Position numbers and translations under genes: made by a program. Shown here in pieces: positions 24,271 through 33,489 of a stretch of DNA of 64,000 nucleotides. The notes under the pieces were generated by a model that worked only from the letters and a program-made list of their open reading frames with translations, was not told the origin of the DNA and made no database searches. Source of the stretch: Thermoproteota archaeon (GTDB taxonomy: Archaea > Korarchaeota > Korarchaeia > Korarchaeales > Korarchaeaceae); assembly GCA_027491435.1 (NCBI GenBank), contig JAOZFG010000028.1, positions 1-64,000 of the forward strand. Direction: 5' to 3'. Position 1 is the first letter of the stretch; the number at the start of each line of letters is the position of its first letter.

Positions 24271-26274
24271 TTATCTATAAAATCTTCTCTCGAACTTTCT
24301 CTTTATAGCTATAAATTCTAAACCCAATAACATTATTCCAAATATTTTGGCTAATCCCTGAGTTATCTCAAAGGATGAATTGTCACATACAGGCCTAATT
24401 TGGAGAGATATTTCCAGTATATCTAAAAATTTATATAAGAATATCGTGAAATATTTATAAAGTATTGGGTAGTATTTGTTTAATATATTAATAAAGTAAA
24501 ATAAAATATCGTTGAATAACTTTAAAGTAGCATTGATAGATGTAGCAATAAAGTATAGCTTGATGCTGATAGTACTCCGATCGCTTATTAATTGAAAGGC
24601 ACTACTACTCAAATTATTAAGATCATATGGGCTCATTAAGATTGAGAACAGGGTGATAACGAATATTGTAACAAACATAATATGCAGAGGCCTCAGGAGG
24701 CTCTCTCCAAAGGAAGATGTTGTATCGTAGATTAAACTGAATAATTTATAAGAGTATGAGTTAGTAATATATCTTTCAAACCTCCTTTCAGCTATAAATA
24801 AATTACCAGATATATTAAATTTTGAAAAAGATTTTTCAAGATTAGACTGAATAGCTGAATATATATTTTTTACATGATCGATTGAAGGAAAACTCTCCAT
24901 GTTGTATTCACCATACACCTTCTTGACAGTATACAGAACAGGACTTTTAACTCCATATATTTCATTGACTTCTTTGTTAAATACTTTCATATATGCAGCC
25001 ACCATGTCCGGAAGGAATATGGCTTCTTCAAATAGAGCATTATATATGTATTTTTGAAAAATTCCCACATCTTTTTTGATAATATATTTAAATTTACAAT
25101 TTTCCCAGTAACAATTTACCAGTTTAATTTTAGAATTTAAGTTCCTCAAACTTATTCCACTCACGTCCACCCCTTGAAGTATAATCAGAGGGACGCTATC
25201 ATATCTAGGATCTACGTCCCATATCTTTATATAATATGGCGGTCTTTTGTCACTAGTTTTATTTGATAAATCTTTAAATAAAATTTTATAGCCAAGATAT
25301 ATATTTTCCATCTCAATAAATAAAGTAGGATCCATATTTTCTTCTATTAGAGAATAACTTTTTAAATTTACTACATGAATCTCTTCAGGTAGCCTCCTAA
25401 AAAATATCTTAATATTATTAATTCTTACGTTAGATATCATGGTGTGAATAACACCCTCGACTACATCCATCTTTCCTTTAATTTTTTTATTACAATCTCT
25501 GAGCATTATATTCATTAACAAACTATCTATTGTGGTATTACTCAAAGGATAACTAGATTCATCCCCACTAATTTCAAGATCTTTTATAATAAATCCACTT
25601 AACAGAAGAATATCATGGATAATAGCTCCGTGTACACTTACCTTTCCTATGTAAGAGATCGACTGTTTATCAAAACTATCTTCTTTTTCTTTTATCAAAA
25701 ACTTATTTACTACTGTTCCAGGCAAAATTTGTACTTCATAAACCGATGCTTGTAATATAAATTCTTGTTTAATCCTTATTTTTTCTAAAGTTAGTCTATT
25801 TAGCCTAATTAAATTATCATAAATACTGTCATTAATTTTTAGTTCATTTACTGTTGTCTCCTTAATTATTAAATTATTTATGAATCCCTCTGAAAGCTCT
25901 ATGTGAAGAGCATCTAATAGTGAGTTATCTACAAGTAACACCTCCAGACTTCCATTAGCTATATGTAGATCCACTATTATATTAGATAGGCTAACTATTT
26001 TTATTAGAGGAACTTGTGAATCTATATCAAATATTATATTAAAAATTTTTTTATTTATATATTCTCCTAAAAATGTAATGATAATTCCATCAAATTCGTG
26101 TATCCTGTTCAGTTTCTTGAAATATATATAGTTGTTTACTTTAAGACAGTTAGATTCATATATTTCAACTTCTAAGTAAGAATCTACTTCCTGAACTATA
26201 CTACAATATATTTTTAAGCAATTTGGTTTATCTATTAAGATATAAGGACAATTATTTGTCGCGTTTTGAGTCAT
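24271..26274 (-). CDS. AT-rich membrane protein coupled to cmr6, pentapeptide-channel-like
   Basis: This 667-residue protein is the last gene of the type III-B operon. Its ATG overlaps the cmr6 stop as ATGA. Residues about 30-420 are rich in beta strands in a repetitive pattern (short hydrophobic runs such as NLIIKETTVNELKI), suggesting a beta-helix related to pentapeptide repeats. Residues about 460-545 (IDHVKNIYSAIQSNLEKSF, then FIAERRFERY, then SFGESLLRPLHIMF) follow the linker seen before the membrane region of pentapeptide ion-channel-like proteins. Hydrophobic helices lie near 531-548 and 640-658 (LAKIFGIMLLGLEFIAI), with amphipathic segments between. The tail is KRKFERRF. No CARF domain or nuclease motif is seen. 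Base composition and codon use (TTA, AAT, ATT) differ sharply from the cmr genes, a sign of transfer. Confidence 0.75.
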   Translation of the reverse strand: MTQNATNNCPYILIDKPNCLKIYCSIVQEVDSYLEVEIYESNCLKVNNYIYFKKLNRIHEFDGIIITFLGEYINKKIFNIIFDIDSQVPLIKIVSLSNIIVDLHIANGSLEVLLVDNSLLDALHIELSEGFINNLIIKETTVNELKINDSIYDNLIRLNRLTLEKIRIKQEFILQASVYEVQILPGTVVNKFLIKEKEDSFDKQSISYIGKVSVHGAIIHDILLLSGFIIKDLEISGDESSYPLSNTTIDSLLMNIMLRDCNKKIKGKMDVVEGVIHTMISNVRINNIKIFFRRLPEEIHVVNLKSYSLIEENMDPTLFIEMENIYLGYKILFKDLSNKTSDKRPPYYIKIWDVDPRYDSVPLIILQGVDVSGISLRNLNSKIKLVNCYWENCKFKYIIKKDVGIFQKYIYNALFEEAIFLPDMVAAYMKVFNKEVNEIYGVKSPVLYTVKKVYGEYNMESFPSIDHVKNIYSAIQSNLEKSFSKFNISGNLFIAERRFERYITNSYSYKLFSLIYDTTSSFGESLLRPLHIMFVTIFVITLFSILMSPYDLNNLSSSAFQLISDRSTISIKLYFIATSINATLKLFNDILFYFINILNKYYPILYKYFTIFLYKFLDILEISLQIRPVCDNSSFEITQGLAKIFGIMLLGLEFIAIKRKFERRFYR

Positions 26275-27014
26275 TTTATCTCCTCAAACAGGCCATACCC
26301 TGATGACCTCTTCCCGCCAACCCCCTTATCAGTTAAGGTTACCCTGAGCAGGTCCTCAACCCTACCGTAGCTTGAATCTGGCACCAATAGGATGAACTTG
26401 AAAGTCACCCCTTCCTTCACAGCCGGGAACTTCACGGGTACGGGGTTTGAGAACTCGTGCGGAGGCCTATCCCCCCTTCCCTCATAATATTCCTTGTAAT
26501 GAGGGGTCATCACGTCCAAGGTGAGCAGTCCCTCGTTGTCAGGGGTCGGAAATCCGCCGAACACCACTAACTTGCCTCTGCTCTCCTTGCTCCCGAATAG
26601 TTCAATTACCTCCCCTTCAGCTAGCTTTTCAGAGGCTACAGCTCTCATAGCACCTTTAAGGGAGGATCCAGGTATCCAGGGGACTGAGTAAGGCCTCAAC
26701 ATTTGAATGAGGGTTGCCTCCCACCCTGAAGGGCCCGAACCGATTATCAACCTAGTCTTCGTCCTGTAGAGCTTGTCCAGCTTAAGGTACCCGTTGGGGG
26801 GCTTCACCTCATCGATCTTCTTAAAGAGAGACTTGTAGCCCTCGGGGATTTTAGCCCTCGCGAATTCCTCCCAAGCCTTGTGATCCCTTTTCGCCATCTT
26901 CTTCCTCAAGTGGTCAGGGTTTGCCCAGTAGGTAACTATCAGCTCAGGGTTGGCATCCCTCAAGTCGATCTTGTGGACTTCCCTCAGGAAGGATTCCATG
27001 CTCTCTTTCAACAC
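26271..27014 (-). CDS. cmr6: Cmr6 RAMP
   Basis: This 247-residue RAMP has the Cmr6 pattern: GSSLKGAMRAVA, then the block LLTLDVMTPHYKEYYEG and NPVPVKFPAVKEGVTFKF, and the glycine-rich loop DKGVGGKRSSGYGLFE at the end. Cmr6 sits near the 3' end of the crRNA in the type III-B effector. It begins 1 base after cmr1 and overlaps the membrane protein by 4 bases. Confidence 0.92.
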   Translation of the reverse strand: MLKESMESFLREVHKIDLRDANPELIVTYWANPDHLRKKMAKRDHKAWEEFARAKIPEGYKSLFKKIDEVKPPNGYLKLDKLYRTKTRLIIGSGPSGWEATLIQMLRPYSVPWIPGSSLKGAMRAVASEKLAEGEVIELFGSKESRGKLVVFGGFPTPDNEGLLTLDVMTPHYKEYYEGRGDRPPHEFSNPVPVKFPAVKEGVTFKFILLVPDSSYGRVEDLLRVTLTDKGVGGKRSSGYGLFEEIK

Positions 27015-27015
27015 A

Positions 27016-28032
27016 TCACCCCCACCTGCTTAACTTGAAGCCCTCCTGAAACATAGCCGAAATCACCTGTTCGAATGCCACTATGAGGTTTTGTAACGAG
27101 TGGGAAGCCAGATGCCTCAAAACTTCAACCGGGTAATCTGAGGAGGGCATGAAGACCCCCCTCACGAAGGCGTTCCCCCTGCCGCTCAGGCCCAGCACGA
27201 GGGGGGAGGACCTCCGGAACTTCCAGACGAAGGGCCTCCTCCTAAAGGGATCCATCACAGGAGATCCTAGGATAACCCTATAATCTCTGTTACGCCTGTT
27301 CCTGGCCCTCAACCTCCTTTCTACCATTTTAAGCTTGAATTCAGCGTATTTGAGGGCGTCACGCCAGTTCGCGTGGGCCCCCAGGTGTACCAGGTAGCAG
27401 TTTGAGAGGTTTTGAACCTTGAAGACGTTGAGGTTTTCACAGGGTTTAATCCCCATCCCTCTCAAGAGGGCGGACGCCCTCCTAACCCATTCGGCACCTG
27501 TTGAGGCAGTGGCCTCTATGGCCAGACGCAACACCTCATCTACTTCACCGCACTCGCTGTCGTAGTGGGTGATCCTGAAGCTTCCATACCCCCTGTTGCC
27601 CCTGAAGCCGAAGCCCCCCAGCGAAACGTTGAGGGCCAGGGCCTTTGCAGCCTCTAGCAAACTTTCGCAGGGCCCCTTCATGATCAGTTTGAAGTCCAGC
27701 AGGTAGAACCTCCTGGGGCGCTTTCTTAAGGCCCAGAGGAATGGGCTCTTGTTATCTAAGGTTAGCTCCCTCAAAACCTTTAACTCATCGAACTTGAAAG
27801 ACACGGAGGACTTCTTGGGGGATTCCCCGTGAACGCCGCCAAAAACTTCGTACTCCTTGCTCCAGATCTCCTTTACGTTGGGCTCTCTGCATTTAGATGC
27901 CAAGTACCAGCGGTACCACTTTCTCAAACTCCCCCTTATGGATGGTATCCTGACCTTGATGGGATCCGCGTCGGCGTTATGCCCTCCCCACGACACGGGA
28001 GAGATGGATTTAAGGTTCACAGAGGCTATCAA
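27016..28032 (-). CDS. cmr1: Cmr1 RAMP
   Basis: This 338-residue RAMP has the Cmr1 signatures SPVSWGGHNA, RIPSIRGSLRKWYRWYL (residues about 28-44), VSLGGFGFRGNRGYGSFRI (about 134-152). The start is TTG 28032, overlapping the cmr5 stop (TTGA). Cmr1 caps the 3' end of the crRNA-Cmr complex. Confidence 0.93.
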   Translation of the reverse strand: MIASVNLKSISPVSWGGHNADADPIKVRIPSIRGSLRKWYRWYLASKCREPNVKEIWSKEYEVFGGVHGESPKKSSVSFKFDELKVLRELTLDNKSPFLWALRKRPRRFYLLDFKLIMKGPCESLLEAAKALALNVSLGGFGFRGNRGYGSFRITHYDSECGEVDEVLRLAIEATASTGAEWVRRASALLRGMGIKPCENLNVFKVQNLSNCYLVHLGAHANWRDALKYAEFKLKMVERRLRARNRRNRDYRVILGSPVMDPFRRRPFVWKFRRSSPLVLGLSGRGNAFVRGVFMPSSDYPVEVLRHLASHSLQNLIVAFEQVISAMFQEGFKLSRWG

Positions 28033-28415
28033 GCCCCTTTCACCTCACCATACTTAGCCTCCACTAGCAATTTGAGGGCCTCGGCAGCTAAGAGGGACTC
28101 ATCTAACATCAGGGAGACTTCCTCAGGGCTCCTTTCGAAGAGGTAGTCTAGCAGGCTCCCCTCATATTCGTTTAGAAGGCCAGCTGAGCTAAGGGACTCC
28201 CTCAGGTAGTCTAGAATCAAGGACTCCGCTTTTTCAGAGCCCTCTTCGCCTTTCCTCTTCTCTAGGTAGAGAACTGTGAGCATCATCCCGTTGCTGAGCA
28301 GTAGAGAGGGTAGCCTCTTGGAAAGGGAGACGAACTCCTTCCTCACCTTCCCTATATACTCCTCCCTGTCTTTGATGAAGTTGTAGGCCCTCTTCAACCT
28401 CTCTGAGCTGTACAT
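28029..28415 (-). CDS. cmr5: Cmr5 small subunit
   Basis: This 128-residue helical protein, between cmr4 and cmr1, has the size, position and helical amphipathic pattern of the Cmr5 inner-belly subunit. Motifs are weak, so the call leans on context. It overlaps cmr1 by 4 bases. Confidence 0.85.
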   Translation of the reverse strand: MYSSERLKRAYNFIKDREEYIGKVRKEFVSLSKRLPSLLLSNGMMLTVLYLEKRKGEEGSEKAESLILDYLRESLSSAGLLNEYEGSLLDYLFERSPEEVSLMLDESLLAAEALKLLVEAKYGEVKGA

Positions 28416-28419
28416 GGGA

Positions 28420-29283
28420 TCACCTCAGGGGTATTATCTCAGCGAATCCGAGGCCCGTGGTCATGTCGCCCCCCACGTGCACTACCCCTGAAAGCACCTT
28501 TCTCAGGTCTTGTTCAAGCTCTTTAGGGAAGAAGACCGCTGAGTACATTATGGTCTCAGGTGGGAGGTCCTCCTGGAACCACAGGTTGTTTACCACGCCC
28601 TTCTCTTCATCTATCTGTATGTGCGGATTTACCATGAGGGCCCTCTTGAGCAACCTCCTGAACTCGTCGTCTGACACCACCACTAGCCTCTCTCCAACTT
28701 CCTTCAGTTTGCCGCCCATCAATTTCAGGAATTCCATCTCCTTATTCACGGCCTTGTACTTAACGTCCTCAAGTATCACCAGGCTCTTCCCCCTTAACTC
28801 GAGCGTTAGCCTCTCACCGCTCACGAAAGCCTCGCCTTTCCCGGGATCCTGCACCCCCTCAAGCTGACCGCTTTTACCCCTTCCTAGAAGCTCGTCCACC
28901 AGGTTTAGGTCCTCTATGAACCTGTTTATCAGGAAGGGGGAAGTTACCCACCCGTAGACGCCCTTCAGGCTCCTGACAGGAATCATGAGGAGTTTGGCGT
29001 CCATGAATACCGCTTTGCCCATCCCCTTATCCCCTTCTCCCGGCTTAGGTCCGAAGATCTCTAGGACTTTACCATCTTCCAGCTTTTTGGAGGCCCAGGC
29101 CCTTAAAGCTCCCTTGAGGCTGCTTCCATATATCACTGGGAGGTCCGTGTGCGCTTCCCTTTGGACTGGCAGGTCTACGAGGCCGCTAACCCTGGCGCCG
29201 CTGCCAGGGTGTAGGGGGGTCAGAGCCCTTATCAGGTAGGGCATCCCACCGCTGAAAATCCTCTTGACCAAGGGTTCTCCCAT
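28420..29283 (-). CDS. cmr4: Cmr4 backbone and target-RNA nuclease
   Basis: This 287-residue RAMP (274 if begun at ATG 29244) has HPGSG, VDLPVQREAHTDLP and GSSLKGALRAWAS. The Asp of VDLPVQR (residue 24 from the second Met) matches the position of the Cmr4 catalytic Asp (Asp26 in Pyrococcus), so target RNA cleavage should be intact. Multiple copies form the backbone and cut the bound RNA at 6-base intervals. It begins 4 bases after cmr3. Confidence 0.94.
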   Translation of the reverse strand: MGEPLVKRIFSGGMPYLIRALTPLHPGSGARVSGLVDLPVQREAHTDLPVIYGSSLKGALRAWASKKLEDGKVLEIFGPKPGEGDKGMGKAVFMDAKLLMIPVRSLKGVYGWVTSPFLINRFIEDLNLVDELLGRGKSGQLEGVQDPGKGEAFVSGERLTLELRGKSLVILEDVKYKAVNKEMEFLKLMGGKLKEVGERLVVVSDDEFRRLLKRALMVNPHIQIDEEKGVVNNLWFQEDLPPETIMYSAVFFPKELEQDLRKVLSGVVHVGGDMTTGLGFAEIIPLR

Positions 29284-29287
29284 AACA

Positions 29288-30343
29288 TCACCCCACTAGG
29301 GAAATCAAGGGAGAGCCAAATCCCCTCTCCCAGAAGAGGGAAAGCCTCCAAAAACTGTAGGTTAGCTCCCACCTGCCGACGTCTTCCCCTAACTTTAGGT
29401 AGAAGACAGCACCTGGAGGCACCGCGGCGTAAAGCTTCCTTGCCCTAGCCCTCTTTATGTCCCACCCGCTCACTAGCCTGGGAGGTCCGCTTACCATCAG
29501 GGCAGATCCTCTCTCAAGTAGCTTGGGCTTTCCAGGGAGCTTCAATTCAGGGACACTGACGTCCTTGCCTTCCCTCCTGTAAATAGCTGGGGAGAGCAGG
29601 ACTACCTTGACCACGGAGTTGGCCTTCAAAACGTCGTCCTTCAGCCACTTAGGGGTCCAACTTTCCCTGGTAACGCCCACAGGCCTGCCCTCACCCCCTA
29701 ACTTGATCACAGGGGGGACTTCCAGCCTGACATCTCCCTTGCTCGCTACTAGAACTCCTATGGAAGCTTCCTTCAGCCTGACGTGCCTTGATGTGTAGAG
29801 AAAGTCCTCTACCGCCGTTCTACTGGCGTCGTCCAGGTGGATTCCTAGCCTTTTCTCCTCAAATATTGGTTCCTCAACCTCATTTACTGAATTCAGCTTA
29901 CCTTCAGCGTACCTCTCAAGTAGGTCGTGGGGGATCCAATTGCACCTACCCTCCCCAGGTATTATGGACGGCAGTTGAGAGGAGTAAAGCTTTGAGTTCG
30001 TCCGGGAGAGGTAGACCATGGCGTTGAGGTCTAAGGGACAGGGGAACCACCTCTTACCCTTCCAGACGAGGAACGGCCCGTAGAACATGAACCCAGTTAG
30101 GTCCCCCTCCTCCTCTATCTCTTCATCCCAGTCACTGGTTAACCCGTATGAAGAGCCCAAGTTGCCCGTGCTCATTATGTGGGCGTACAGCAGGGCCCCA
30201 GATACCGTCCAGGGTAAGGGGAACCTGAGGCCCCCGCCAGGGGAGTTAAGGTCTAGCCCCAAGTTGTCGCCGAAGAAGAGGCTGTCCAAGGGTTTAAGGG
30301 AGAGGAGCTCAAACTCAGGTGGTTTCGGCACGTTAGAACTCAC
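29288..30343 (-). CDS. cmr3: Cmr3 (Cas5-like) RAMP
   Basis: This 351-residue protein has Cmr3-type features: LKPLDSLFFGDN at the N-terminus, LRFPLPWTVSGALL, and the C-terminal strand/glycine segment SLFWERGFGSPLISLVG. It binds the 5' handle of crRNA. The start is GTG 30343, overlapping the cas10 stop (GTGA), so the two are coupled. Confidence 0.9.
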   Translation of the reverse strand: MSSNVPKPPEFELLSLKPLDSLFFGDNLGLDLNSPGGGLRFPLPWTVSGALLYAHIMSTGNLGSSYGLTSDWDEEIEEEGDLTGFMFYGPFLVWKGKRWFPCPLDLNAMVYLSRTNSKLYSSQLPSIIPGEGRCNWIPHDLLERYAEGKLNSVNEVEEPIFEEKRLGIHLDDASRTAVEDFLYTSRHVRLKEASIGVLVASKGDVRLEVPPVIKLGGEGRPVGVTRESWTPKWLKDDVLKANSVVKVVLLSPAIYRREGKDVSVPELKLPGKPKLLERGSALMVSGPPRLVSGWDIKRARARKLYAAVPPGAVFYLKLGEDVGRWELTYSFWRLSLFWERGFGSPLISLVG

Positions 30344-33300
30344 CCTAACACCTCCCTATAAACTAACAACAGCGCCATATGGGCGTTGTAGAGCGGGCTC
30401 TCCTTTACAGGATCTTCGGGCCTGATTTCCGCTATCTTCATGTAGAGGTCGATCAGCTCCTTCGCCTTATCTACATCCGCCTTACCTGCCGCCCCGTGTA
30501 GGTTCCTGGATACGCACCTCCTGATCAAGGAGCTTAGCAGCTCCTTGTCACCTCCAACGGAATCGAACATAGCGGAGTAAAGCTCTAGGTACTCTAGCAT
30601 GTCCCTGAGGAAGCTCTTAGAAAGCCTTACCTCTCCTTCTCCCCTCATCAGGCTGAAGACCTTGCGGGAAAGTTCTTCCACGTAATTGGACCTTAGCAGG
30701 TCGCCTGGGATTAAGGCCCTCCTCCCTCCCTGCCCTCTAGCCACCCTGAGGATGGAGGACCTGTCCCTCCCCCCGCAACCTCCCGCCTCAGCGTTCCCCT
30801 TAGCTCTACAACCTTCGCCTTTGAGCGCCTCTCCTTTGGCCACCTCCTCCTCTCCCCTAGCTAGCCTCAGCATCTCAGACATGGGCACCAGCCTGTGTGA
30901 TATCAGGAGGCCGGAGCTGGCGGTGGCCTTGTTGCCCATACCCATTACGTAAGTTTGGCCTATCTTGATGACTTCAGAGCTGAAGGCAGTGTGAAGGGCC
31001 GTAATCAGCTTAATTGGCATTCCCCCAGAGGCTGGAACCATTGCCAGCAGGTCGTCGCCTCCCGAGTAGAAGACGAACCCTCCCAGGGATTCAACTATGT
31101 GGGGGAAGACCGACAAGGCCATGTCCCTCAGTACCCTGCTTAAGGTCCTGTGGTAGGAGGGGGTGGCTAACTTGTACGCTCCCTTCAGGTCATCCAGTAC
31201 GGGACCTAAGTTGCTGTCATTCCTGAGGGCTGGGTGAACCCTCTCATAAAACTGGGAGCCTGTCCTGATCAGCTGGATCCCGGAGACCCAGTCCCCTATC
31301 CTGTCCCCGTCGAAGTATATGAGGGCCAGGTAATTTGAAAGCCTGCTCTTGAATTCTGAGTACTTTTCCATTATCTCGATCAGGCGCTCGATCTCCCCCT
31401 TCCACCCTTCAATCTTCTCCTTCGGCAGTCCAGCCCTATCCATCATCCTAATCACGTTTTTCCATGTGGAGGGGAAGAGCAGGGTACCGGGTATTCTCTC
31501 TGGATCCTCAAACCTGTAATCGGAGTACGCCTTGAAGAGGCCTGACTCGTCAACGAGGCTTGGATACCTAAACCCCAGCTCGGCTAGCACGCCCCTAACT
31601 TTAGACGCTAAAGCCCTGTCCTTATCCCTTATCTCCTTGTAGAACTCTGCTACAGCGTTTAACGCCAGGAATAGCTGATTAATTAGTTTATTCGCCTCTT
31701 CACCTCCTTCCTTCAAGAGCTCCTTGGCCAACTTGGCTGCGACGTCATCTAACGTCGGTATGTTGCGAACCTCCTCCCTTAACTTGTCCAGCGCCCCGAG
31801 CTCCCTTAACTTGCCCTTCAGGGTTTCTAGGTCAACGTCCATCACGTAAGCCCAGGCACCCAGCAGGAGTTCCGGACCGCCCGTGCTCCTAAGCAACCTT
31901 TTGATCAGGCACACTGGACATAGGGGCTCCTCTTCTGACAGCAGGTTGGCTATGCCGCTTGCCCTTTCCCGTAACCTCTCTAAGAAGTTTCTCCATCCCT
32001 CCCTCTCAGAAATTCGCCCGCCATTGGACAAGGCTATTGGATTTCTCGACCCACATAGCTTGCACCTCCTCCTCACTATGACCTCACCAGGGTTCAATGA
32101 GATTTCTGCTGGCTCCTCGAGGAGCTCGAATTCCTGCATGTACTTTAAAGCCATCATCTTAAGCTGTAGGAGCCTGTAGGCCAGCGGGTAGAAGAAGCTT
32201 CCCTTAACCTTGTAACCCCCTAACTTATTCCTAACTAATATTATCCTGGCAAAGCTCTCCAGTAAGCCCATCACGCCGTCCAATTCTACAAGCTCCTCTG
32301 GTAAAGAGTCCTTTAGTCCTTCCAAGATGCAATCCAAATCTTTGCAGTCCCTTAATTTGGAGTCCAGTGAGTCGACTTCTTCCAACCTGACGTGGGAGCT
32401 CCTAAGGGATAAGGGGAAGGGGATCCCATCAACCTCGCTAAAGTAAAAGGTTGCGTTAGGTAAGGCCTTGAGAATCCACTCCTCTAACTGATCCCACAAG
32501 CGCTTGAATAGGCCTCTAACCTTCTGATCAACTTTTCCCTTAATTTTATCGACTTCGCCCCCCGGCACTATGGACGTGAAGGATCCTGGGATTGAAGGGG
32601 TTAGCAAAGCCTTGACGAACCTCTCAACTCCTCCCCAAAGGTTTAACAGCTCATCCTTTCTTAGTACTCCTTCTAAATAAAGATATAAGTCTATGAAAGG
32701 ATTTCCCCTGAGATCTGGATGAATTATTGAGTCAGGCCCTAGCTCCTTTACCACCTCTATCATCCCGGATAAGGCCATCAGGCTAACTAAGTAGCTGCTA
32801 GCCCACAAGTCCCTGGCCTTCCTGCTGTGAGATATGAATTTTTGGACGCCCCCAATGTCAAATGCCAGGAGAGTGGGCTCATCCACCAGAAAGGAGGAGG
32901 TGGTCACTAGATGATCGTAAATTGAGTGATCTGGTATACGGGAGTCCGCCGGGAACCATGATGCGATGAAGCCCCTGAAGCCCTTCTCGCCGTGAAGCTG
33001 GTCGAGCATCCTCCAGATCCACAGGTACAACCTCCTCCAGCCCAGCTCCCTTTCCTTAACGTTTTTCAACGTCTCTACCGCTTTATCGGTTAGTTTACTG
33101 AATTTCATCTCCGATACCACGGCTTTTGAATTAACTTTCTCCACTTTAATGCCCTTCCTAGGGTCTGAAACGTTTGTGACCTTGAGGTCCTCCCTAACCA
33201 ACCCCTCCGAGCTCATTGGATGTAGGATTACCTCTTCATGTTTGTTCCAAGATATCTCGGGCAGGCCCGCCTGCCCTCTGTAGAGGGGGATTCTGTCTGA

Positions 33301-33489
33301 CGCTGAGGCGGCGACATCCGCCTTAGAAATCTTTTTCTTATCATCGCAGGATAGCTTGGGCAGATTTAGCGCAGACTTGATGGCTTCAGCCCTCTTGACG
33401 TGGTTGACTACGTCCAAAACTTTGTCTGGAGGATCGTGAAGCAAGGCGTGGATTTTCAATATCCAGAATTCGTCATCCTCCAGGCCCAT
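30340..33489 (-). CDS. cas10: Cas10/Cmr2, HD nuclease and cOA synthase
   Basis: This 1049-residue protein is the signature subunit of type III-B. The N-terminal HD motif is HALLHDPPDK (His18, Asp19). A zinc-binding pair is CKLCG (about 476-480) and CPVC (about 524-527). The first palm domain has YFDGDRIGDWV (Asp727), and the second has the cyclase GGDD at 810-813. So both single-stranded DNA cleavage and cyclic oligoadenylate synthesis should be possible. Residues near 880-930 include a low-complexity Gly-rich insertion. A TATA-like GTTAAATA (minus strand, about 33514-33521) is 25-30 bases before the ATG. It leads the operon cmr2-3-4-5-1-6 plus the membrane protein. Confidence 0.96.
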   Translation of the reverse strand: MGLEDDEFWILKIHALLHDPPDKVLDVVNHVKRAEAIKSALNLPKLSCDDKKKISKADVAASASDRIPLYRGQAGLPEISWNKHEEVILHPMSSEGLVREDLKVTNVSDPRKGIKVEKVNSKAVVSEMKFSKLTDKAVETLKNVKERELGWRRLYLWIWRMLDQLHGEKGFRGFIASWFPADSRIPDHSIYDHLVTTSSFLVDEPTLLAFDIGGVQKFISHSRKARDLWASSYLVSLMALSGMIEVVKELGPDSIIHPDLRGNPFIDLYLYLEGVLRKDELLNLWGGVERFVKALLTPSIPGSFTSIVPGGEVDKIKGKVDQKVRGLFKRLWDQLEEWILKALPNATFYFSEVDGIPFPLSLRSSHVRLEEVDSLDSKLRDCKDLDCILEGLKDSLPEELVELDGVMGLLESFARIILVRNKLGGYKVKGSFFYPLAYRLLQLKMMALKYMQEFELLEEPAEISLNPGEVIVRRRCKLCGSRNPIALSNGGRISEREGWRNFLERLRERASGIANLLSEEEPLCPVCLIKRLLRSTGGPELLLGAWAYVMDVDLETLKGKLRELGALDKLREEVRNIPTLDDVAAKLAKELLKEGGEEANKLINQLFLALNAVAEFYKEIRDKDRALASKVRGVLAELGFRYPSLVDESGLFKAYSDYRFEDPERIPGTLLFPSTWKNVIRMMDRAGLPKEKIEGWKGEIERLIEIMEKYSEFKSRLSNYLALIYFDGDRIGDWVSGIQLIRTGSQFYERVHPALRNDSNLGPVLDDLKGAYKLATPSYHRTLSRVLRDMALSVFPHIVESLGGFVFYSGGDDLLAMVPASGGMPIKLITALHTAFSSEVIKIGQTYVMGMGNKATASSGLLISHRLVPMSEMLRLARGEEEVAKGEALKGEGCRAKGNAEAGGCGGRDRSSILRVARGQGGRRALIPGDLLRSNYVEELSRKVFSLMRGEGEVRLSKSFLRDMLEYLELYSAMFDSVGGDKELLSSLIRRCVSRNLHGAAGKADVDKAKELIDLYMKIAEIRPEDPVKESPLYNAHMALLLVYREVLG

